Under the pieces are notes generated by a model. That model saw only the letters and a program-made list of their open reading frames with translations. It was not told the DNA's origin and did no database searches. A program made the position numbers and the translations under genes. Below are positions 25,428 to 31,193 of a DNA stretch of 31,193 bases, one piece after another. Source of the DNA: a bacterium. Its GTDB lineage: Bacteria > ARS69. Where the stretch lies: positions 1 through 31,193 of the forward strand of contig JALGZR010000039.1 of assembly GCA_025774805.1 (NCBI GenBank), given 5' to 3'. Numbering within the stretch: the first letter of the stretch is position 1; each line of letters starts with the position of its first letter.

Positions 25428-25580
25428 ATGCAGGGCGACCCGAAGAAGGCACCCAAGAACGACACGGGGTCGGAGGCGGCGGAGGTTCGACCGAAAGATC
25501 GAAACCAGCACACCTTGGAGCGCGATCCGCGCATCACACGACCGCCGATCCGCCGCTATCCGCCCCGCCCGAAACGCTGA
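25428..25580 (+). CDS. 50-aa basic, proline-rich small protein
   Basis: ATG 25428 follows GGAGGG by about 8 nt and opens a 50-codon frame ending 34 bp before the Hsp20 start. The product is hydrophilic: a mixed-charge half (MQGDPKKAPKNDTG) then an Arg/Pro-rich tail (ITRPPIRRYPPRPKR). It is the first translated frame after the sigma-54 start site. I recognise no family. Its composition suggests a disordered peptide, perhaps RNA- or nucleoid-binding. It could also be a leader frame without a function of its own. Confidence 0.55.
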   Translation: MQGDPKKAPKNDTGSEAAEVRPKDRNQHTLERDPRITRPPIRRYPPRPKR

Positions 25581-25614
25581 TCCGTTTGCAGGCCATAGGA
25601 GGAATCCCACGGAA

Positions 25615-26085
25615 ATGGCACGAACCGCACTTCCGACGCTCCTGACGCGTTGGGACCCGTTCTCGCACTTGGACGATCTTCGCCGGGAGATGAACCTCGT
25701 CTTTGATCGCACGCTTGGCCGCAACCTGCCCGAGAGAACCGGGATCGGCCAGACCTTGACCTGGCTTCCGGACGCAGAAGTCGTCGAGGAGGAGAAGAGC
25801 TACGTCGTTCGAATGGACCTTCCCGGGATCGATCGGGAGAGCATCGATATCGGTCTGGCCAACAACGTTCTCACGATCCAGGGAGAGAGGAAGACCGAGA
25901 AGGAGCGCAAGGAGGAAAACGTTCACGTGAGTGAGCGGGCGTACGGACGTTTTCTCCGCAGTTTCACGCTTCCTCAGGAAGTGGATGCGGAAAAGGTCGA
26001 CGCGAAGTTGCACCACGGGGTGCTCGAAATCCGGCTCACAAAGATGGCCGAAGCCAGGTCCCGGAAGATCACGATCCAGACATAG
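25615..26085 (+). CDS. hsp20: Hsp20/alpha-crystallin small heat shock protein
   Basis: The 156-aa product has the short N-terminal arm (TRWDPFSHLDDLRREMN, an amphipathic helix common in bacterial Hsp20) and the alpha-crystallin domain. The domain runs from VVEEEKSYVVRMDLPGI through the NNVLTIQGER strand to HHGVLEIRLTK. A C-terminal ITI (I-x-I) motif docks neighbouring subunits. Small heat shock proteins hold unfolding proteins until ATP-driven chaperones refold them. ATG 25615 has AGGAGG about 12 nt upstream; the frame runs further upstream but overlaps the 50-aa ORF and has no family similarity. It lies in the sigma-54-driven operon with groES-groEL. Confidence 0.93.
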   Translation: MARTALPTLLTRWDPFSHLDDLRREMNLVFDRTLGRNLPERTGIGQTLTWLPDAEVVEEEKSYVVRMDLPGIDRESIDIGLANNVLTIQGERKTEKERKEENVHVSERAYGRFLRSFTLPQEVDAEKVDAKLHHGVLEIRLTKMAEARSRKITIQT

Positions 26086-26100
26086 CATCGGTCAGACTCG

Positions 26101-26128
26101 CTGGGGCCGTCCCTTGGGCCGGCCCCAG
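26101..26128 (+). terminator. Strong intergenic hairpin between hsp20 and the CBS gene
   Basis: CTGGGGCCG (26101-26109) pairs perfectly with CGGCCCCAG (26120-26128) across a 10-nt loop. There is no T-run after it. It may act as a partial terminator or an RNA-processing/stability element that lets hsp20 be expressed at a different level from the downstream genes. Confidence 0.5.
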
Positions 26129-26176
26129 GAGACCGGATACCGATCGATCGTCAGGCCCCGACCAAAGGAGGTCAAT

Positions 26177-26635
26177 ATGCAGGTCCGCGAGCTAATGGAC
26201 CATCAGGCTTCGCTCTGCAGGCTCGAAGACACACTGGATGTCGTGATCCGTCGAATGATGGACTCCGGTGCACCCCTCCTGCCCGTAGTCGATCCGGCCC
26301 GGTCGTTGGTTGGCACGATATCGGAAAGGGACATCTGCATCGCACTCCATTTGGAGGACGCATCCCCATCCAGGGTCACGGTCGGCGAGGCGATGAACTC
26401 GCGGCGGCCGTCCTGCGATTCCGATGATCGGGCCGAAGACGCCCTCCGGATCATGCGGCGCTTTCGAATTCGTTGCCTGCCGGTGACTGATCGGTCTGGA
26501 AGGGTCCTGGGCATGGTGGACGGAAACGATTTGGAGATTGCCCTCCAACACGAGGACGAAGTCTTCGTCAGTGACTACGGGGTTCCAGGAAGCTCGGCCC
26601 GCCCCACGCCGCGTATCCGCCGCATGTCGGCCTAG
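26177..26635 (+). CDS. CBS-domain-pair protein
   Basis: The 152-aa product is a stand-alone pair of CBS domains. The first spans about residues 1-60 (MQVRELMDHQASLCRLEDTLDVVIRRM, then LLPVVDPARSLVGTISERDI). The second spans about 70-130 (VGEAMNSRRPSC, then IRCLPVTDRSGRVLGMVDGNDL). A Ser/Arg/Pro tail follows. CBS pairs bind adenine nucleotides and act as energy or stress sensors. The start ATG 26177 has a near-perfect AAAGGAGG. Its stop overlaps the ribosome binding site of groES (9-nt gap), so it belongs to the chaperonin operon. It could report nucleotide status to the stress response, but no partner is visible. Confidence 0.9.
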   Translation: MQVRELMDHQASLCRLEDTLDVVIRRMMDSGAPLLPVVDPARSLVGTISERDICIALHLEDASPSRVTVGEAMNSRRPSCDSDDRAEDALRIMRRFRIRCLPVTDRSGRVLGMVDGNDLEIALQHEDEVFVSDYGVPGSSARPTPRIRRMSA

Positions 26636-26644
26636 GAGAGCCGA

Positions 26645-28655
<2,011 letters not shown>

Positions 28656-28685
28656 TCCACCTGGTCCGCTCGTCGGGGGAGCGAT

Positions 28686-28708
28686 GGCAAGCGGCCTCCC
28701 GCCTTGCC
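28686..28708 (+). terminator. Probable terminator hairpin after groEL
   Basis: GGCAAGCGG pairs with CCG-C-CTTGCC across a CCTC loop with a single bulged C, 30 bp beyond the groEL stop. No clear U-tract follows, only TTAG, so termination strength is uncertain. Confidence 0.45.
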
Positions 28709-28778
28709 TTAGACCCAGGCACCCGGACGCCTCTCTCGACAGGAGGACGAGACTTGCCTCAATTGGAGCCGTGGATCC

Positions 28779-28854
28779 CAGCCTGCATATCTCACCAGTC
28801 TCTGCTGCGGCAGCGGCAAAGCCGCGCGACGAGCCTGGTGAGATATGCAGGCTG
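28779..28854. repeat. 19-bp perfect palindrome, REP-like element
   Basis: CAGCCTGCATATCTCACCA at 28779-28797 is repeated as its exact reverse complement at 28836-28854. The 38-nt loop contains its own hairpin GCGGC-AAA-GCCGC. No T-run follows on either strand. The size, nested hairpin and intergenic position between groEL and tRNA-Leu resemble REP/BIME or small non-autonomous mobile elements rather than a simple terminator. The 28656-28926 interval holds no gene. Confidence 0.7.
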
Positions 28855-28926
28855 GTCCTTGATCTTCGTGGCGAGGATGAGAATACGGGCGCAACGCCTG
28901 CGAGAGCCCCTCTAGGCGGGAATAAG

Positions 28927-29015
28927 TGGTGCCGGCGGCCGGAGTCGAACCGGCACAGGGATCGCTCCCCGGCGGATTTTGAGTCCGCTGCGTCTACCCA
29001 TTCCGCCACGCCGGC
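28927..29015 (-). tRNA. tRNA-Leu (anticodon CAA)
   Basis: On the minus strand the acceptor GCCGGCG (from 29015) pairs with CGCCGGC, followed by discriminator A and an encoded CCA (ending 28927). The anticodon arm GCGGA-CTCAAAA-TCCGC gives anticodon CAA. A long variable arm (CGGGGAGCGATCCCTG region) and the GGTTCGACTCC T-arm are present, as expected for a class II leucine tRNA of 89 nt including CCA. Confidence 0.96.
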
Positions 29016-29130
29016 ACGGCACCGGAGTAGATCACCCGCATTCGAGGCGCGTCAAGGAGGCCCCCGATCGTCCCCGGGGGATCGTCGGCCGCCCGGCCCG
29101 CCCGAGCTCGCTCGCCGGCCGAGCCGACAC

Positions 29131-29192
29131 TTGACCCGCCCCGGGATGGTGGCTAACCTCCCTTGGCTCAATCGCCGAAAACGGCCGATTGA
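29131..29192 (+). promoter_or_regulatory. Promoter and leader hairpin of tRNA-Ala
   Basis: TTGACC (29131-29136) lies 17 bp before TAACCT (29154-29159), a fair sigma-70-type pair. Transcription would begin near 29166, about 80 nt before the tRNA. A hairpin, TCAATCG...CGATTGA (29168-29192), begins right at the predicted start and may be removed during tRNA 5' processing. Confidence 0.5.
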
Positions 29193-29246
29193 ACGTCCCG
29201 GGGCCACGGGCTCAGGGACCGACGGATTGGGCCGTCCGAAGGGAAT

Positions 29247-29322
29247 GGGGCTGTAGCTCAGTTGGGAGAGCGCATGACTGGCAGTCATGAGGTCAGGGGT
29301 TCGATCCCCCTCAGCTCCACCA
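29247..29322 (+). tRNA. tRNA-Ala (anticodon GGC)
   Basis: This is a 76-nt cloverleaf. Acceptor GGGGCTG pairs with CAGCTCC and includes the G3-U70 wobble that identifies alanine tRNAs. The D-arm is GCTCAGTTGGGAGAGC, the anticodon arm CATGA-CTGGCAG-TCATG has anticodon GGC, the T-arm is AGGGGTTCGATCCCCCT, and CCA is encoded. The 3' half of such genes is a common integration site for mobile elements; the DNA beyond it differs in character from the rest of the window. Confidence 0.97.
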
Positions 29323-29402
29323 CCCTGGCCCGTTTCCAGGCCCTTTCAGGGTAGCAGGGTTTGGCTAGGTAGTCGCGTAGGTAGTCAGACTGCGCGGGTT
29401 AT

Positions 29403-30125
29403 CTACTTGGCGGGCCGCTCGGGTAGTTCGGCGCGGAAGTGCGCACTGGCCGGGCTTGCCTCCCCGTAGTGAACCTCTATGAGCCCAGTAATCGGTCCCC
29501 CTTCCAGTTTCCCCTTGAGTCGAACCGCGGCAATCGGGACCCGGGTTTCATCGGTCGGGCTGAGGTTGGTGGGGGGACCGTCCGCCTCGATGCTTCCAGG
29601 ATACGCCCTTCGGCTACTGGGATGGATCACGTTCCAGGAGAAGTAAGAATTCCAGGGTGCGTCTCCATGTTCGACTTCGGCCGTGACGAATATTTTGAGC
29701 GACGTCACTGATCCAGTTCCAGCACCCACGTTTTTGACCGAGAAGCCGGTTAGGTCTATTCGGCCCCGGTCGACAGGGGGGAGCAGAGCTACAGAGTCAC
29801 CCAGAGACTCGCCTTGGTATAGGATCTCGAATTCCGGACGCCTTAGGGCATCGGCGGCGAGTCTCTCAAACTGGGAATTCATTCGTTCAATCGCCTGATC
29901 GACGCGTTCGATCGCCTGATCGACGCGGCGCTCGGCGCTGAAGGTCTGGATGCCCGCATAGACTGCGAGCGCCAGGAAGATCAGCGTCACGAAGCCGATG
30001 GCCAGCTTGTAGATGCCCCTGTCCGAGTCCCGGAGCGACTCCGACACTTCGCGGCGGACTTTTTCCAGCTCGGCTTCCAACCCGGCGTCGGCCTCCACCC
30101 CGGCGGGGGCATCCAGCTCCTTCAT
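29403..30125 (-). CDS. Hypothetical single-span membrane protein with coiled coil
   Basis: The 240-aa product has an acidic cytoplasmic head (1-37), one transmembrane helix at about 39-60 (LAIGFVTLIFLALAVYAGI), and a heptad coiled coil (about 63-92) that contains the duplicated IERVDQA. A C-terminal domain of alternating beta-strands follows (ILYQGESLGDSVALLPP, then VKNVGAGTGSVTSLKIFVTAEV). This domain resembles a generic Ig-like fold, probably outside the inner membrane. I recognise no named family. ATG 30125 follows a GAGAGAAGATAG stretch. It is divergent from the PadR-type regulator and lies in the accessory-looking region after tRNA-Ala. Confidence 0.7.
   Translation of the reverse strand: MKELDAPAGVEADAGLEAELEKVRREVSESLRDSDRGIYKLAIGFVTLIFLALAVYAGIQTFSAERRVDQAIERVDQAIERMNSQFERLAADALRRPEFEILYQGESLGDSVALLPPVDRGRIDLTGFSVKNVGAGTGSVTSLKIFVTAEVEHGDAPWNSYFSWNVIHPSSRRAYPGSIEADGPPTNLSPTDETRVPIAAVRLKGKLEGGPITGLIEVHYGEASPASAHFRAELPERPAK
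29886..29927. repeat. 21-bp tandem duplication inside the coiled coil
   Basis: Two copies of a 21-bp unit, 29886-29906 and 29907-29927, differ at one base. They encode exactly one extra heptad (IERVDQA), so the duplication lengthens the coiled coil without breaking frame. Confidence 0.85.
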
Positions 30126-30194
30126 CTATCTTCTCTCCGTTTGACCGGCACCCTAGACCCGCCCGGGCGGCCGGTCAACCTCAGGTCCCGGCCC

Positions 30195-30236
30195 TTGACA
30201 GTCCCCGGTGCAGGAGCTATCTTACGACTTGTAAGA
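30195..30236 (+). promoter_or_regulatory. Sigma-70 promoter overlapped by a palindromic PadR operator
   Basis: A perfect -35 TTGACA (30195-30200) is 17 bp from TATCTT (30218-30223). The -10 is overlapped by the perfect inverted repeat TCTTAC-GACTT-GTAAGA (30220-30236). The start site would be about 30230, 27 nt before the PadR-type gene. The arrangement fits autorepression by the regulator encoded immediately downstream. Confidence 0.7.
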
Positions 30237-30256
30237 CTCACTCAAAGGAAGGCCAG

Positions 30257-30538
30257 ATGCCAGAGATTCCGCGGCTCTCCGGGAAGGAGATGCTGATCCT
30301 CCAGATGTTGGTGGGCGGGGGCCAGGCGTACGGCTTGGGGCTCGTCCGCAACTCGGGTGGGAAGCTTAAGCGCGGAACGGTGTACGTGACGCTGATGCGG
30401 ATGGAGGAGAAGGGGTACGTGGAGTCCCGGACGGCGGAGATCGACGGTGAGCTTCCCCGTAGGCTCTACAAACCGACGGGGTACGGCGTCCGCGTTCTCA
30501 GTGCGTGGGAGGCAGTGGGGGCGAGGTTGGCGACGTGA
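30257..30538 (+). CDS. PadR-family transcriptional regulator
   Basis: The 93-aa product shows the PadR winged-helix layout. LSGKEMLILQMLVGGGQAYGLGLV matches the first helices, LKRGTVYVTLMRMEEKGYVESR matches the recognition helix and turn, and the wing follows with RRLYKPTGYGVRVL. It lacks the long C-terminal dimer helix of many PadR proteins and is close to the minimal size. PadR proteins are repressors that bind short palindromes such as the one overlapping its own promoter. ATG 30257 has AAAGGAAGG upstream. Its stop overlaps the GTG of the next gene (GTGA), a frequent arrangement in which PadR controls a co-transcribed partner. Confidence 0.88.
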   Translation: MPEIPRLSGKEMLILQMLVGGGQAYGLGLVRNSGGKLKRGTVYVTLMRMEEKGYVESRTAEIDGELPRRLYKPTGYGVRVLSAWEAVGARLAT

Positions 30539-31193
30539 ATCGCATCTTGTACATGTGGAAGAGACGGGAGGAGAGAACCTCCAAAGGCAGCAGGCGATAT
30601 CGCGCACAGGGTTTCAAGGGGCAAAGACTGGAAGACAACCCAGGTACTCCCGATCCGTCGGCTCTTGAGGAGATCGAGCGGAGCTTGGGGGAGGAAGTAC
30701 CCGTTGCCCATGAACCGGAGGGCCTTACCAGTGCGAAGTTGGAGGCCATGGCTGAGAAGTACTGGCGGATCGCCGAGAGGAGACGGGGACACCGAGCGAC
30801 AGAAGAGGCTGAACCAGAGGGCCTTACCAGTGCGAAGTTGGAGGCCATGGCTGAGAAGTACTGGCGGATCGCCGAGAGGAGACGGGGACACCGAGCGACA
30901 GAAGAGGCAGCGAAGGAACAGCACCCAAGCACGGACCCGCAACCGCCCCACAGGCGCCCCAGTGGCTTCTTACCAATCGTCCAGACGGCCCTTCAAAAGC
31001 TAACCGGCTCGGGCGAACAGCGTGTTCGGCCTGCCCCCGGAACTCACGTCCTCTCAGTGGTGACATTCGTATACTCGCGGAAGACCGTTGAGCGCGTCTT
31101 CGTACCGCTCACGGCCGACATGCGCGAGGAGTACTACGAGGCACTCCAGCAGGGCAGGACGTTGAAGGCTCTTTGGATCCGGTTCCGCTTCTA
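30535..31193 (+). CDS. Hypothetical protein with duplicated 33-aa segment, partial
   Basis: From GTG 30535 (4-bp overlap with the PadR gene) the frame stays open to the window end, giving at least 219 residues. The N-terminal part is hydrophilic and charged, with a 33-residue unit (PEGLTSAKLEAMAEKYWRIA and onward) present twice in tandem. A Pro-rich linker (STDPQPPHRRPSG) follows, then VLSVVTFVYSRKTVERVFVPL and DMREEYYEALQQGRTLKALW. The last part resembles a motif (YS/FS-K-T-ERVF-P, EEYYEAL) that I associate with small predicted membrane proteins of soil bacteria, but I cannot name a function. The tail, probably including the membrane helices, lies outside the window. Confidence 0.75.
   Translation, partial: MNRILYMWKRREERTSKGSRRYRAQGFKGQRLEDNPGTPDPSALEEIERSLGEEVPVAHEPEGLTSAKLEAMAEKYWRIAERRRGHRATEEAEPEGLTSAKLEAMAEKYWRIAERRRGHRATEEAAKEQHPSTDPQPPHRRPSGFLPIVQTALQKLTGSGEQRVRPAPGTHVLSVVTFVYSRKTVERVFVPLTADMREEYYEALQQGRTLKALWIRFRF
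30711..30908 (+). repeat. 99-bp tandem direct duplication
   Basis: Copies 30711-30809 and 30810-30908 are identical except for one base near the start (CCGGAG against CCAGAG, synonymous). The unit is 33 codons, so reading frame is kept. Near-identity at DNA level indicates a very recent duplication or ongoing copy-number change. Confidence 0.95.

Noticed and set aside
25360-25614. N-terminal extension of Hsp20
   Set aside because: Arg-rich, not alpha-crystallin-like, and would overlap the 50-aa ORF in another frame; ATG 25615 fits the family length.

Overview
The window is G+C-rich DNA from a diderm (Gram-negative-type) bacterium. It carries an Omp85 outer-membrane protein overlapping a TamB-like gene, and it uses sigma-54. 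Gene content resembles that of uncultured high-G+C FCB-type or Eisenbacteria/Gemmatimonadota-like lineages, but nothing here fixes the phylum. Genes are tightly packed, with many 1-4 bp start/stop overlaps.

Layout. (1) 1-4114, minus: an operon of an N-formylglutamate amidohydrolase-like protein, a QEGLA-motif/DUF1704 metallopeptidase related to MATCAP tyrosine carboxypeptidases, a GshB-like ATP-grasp ligase, and an ECF sigma factor cut by the window edge. (2) 4331-5925, minus: a CNNM/CorC-type membrane protein preceded by the overlapping stump of a site-2 protease gene. (3) 6084-12163, plus: a TamA/BamA-like barrel and TamB. (4) 12262-15082, minus: an amylosucrase and an MscS-type channel. 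(5) 15231-17386, plus: a soluble MgtE sensor-like protein overlapping a complete MgtE magnesium channel. (6) 17469-23337, minus: a five-gene operon (small acidic protein, threonine-synthase-like PLP enzyme, DUF1611/DgcN-like protein, a PP-loop ATPase fused to a creatininase, and a dipeptide epimerase/DgcA-like enzyme). Most recognisable members point to glutamate stereochemistry or glutamyl peptides. (7) 23744-28655: a minus-strand sigma-54 activator with a degenerate receiver domain. It is divergent from a stress operon (50-aa protein, Hsp20, CBS protein, GroES, tail-less GroEL) that starts at a consensus sigma-54 promoter at 25349-25363. (8) 28656-31193: a long perfect palindrome, tRNA-Leu(CAA), tRNA-Ala(GGC), and beyond it an accessory-looking stretch with a membrane-anchored protein, a PadR-type regulator under its own palindromic operator, and a partial protein with a fresh 99-bp internal duplication.

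The most unusual units are the glutamate-centred operon with its PP-loop/creatininase fusion, the sigma-54-driven chaperonin operon with its adjacent activator, and the pairing of a MATCAP-like carboxypeptidase with an ATP-grasp ligase. All functional statements are read from sequence motifs and remembered family knowledge; no searches were run.
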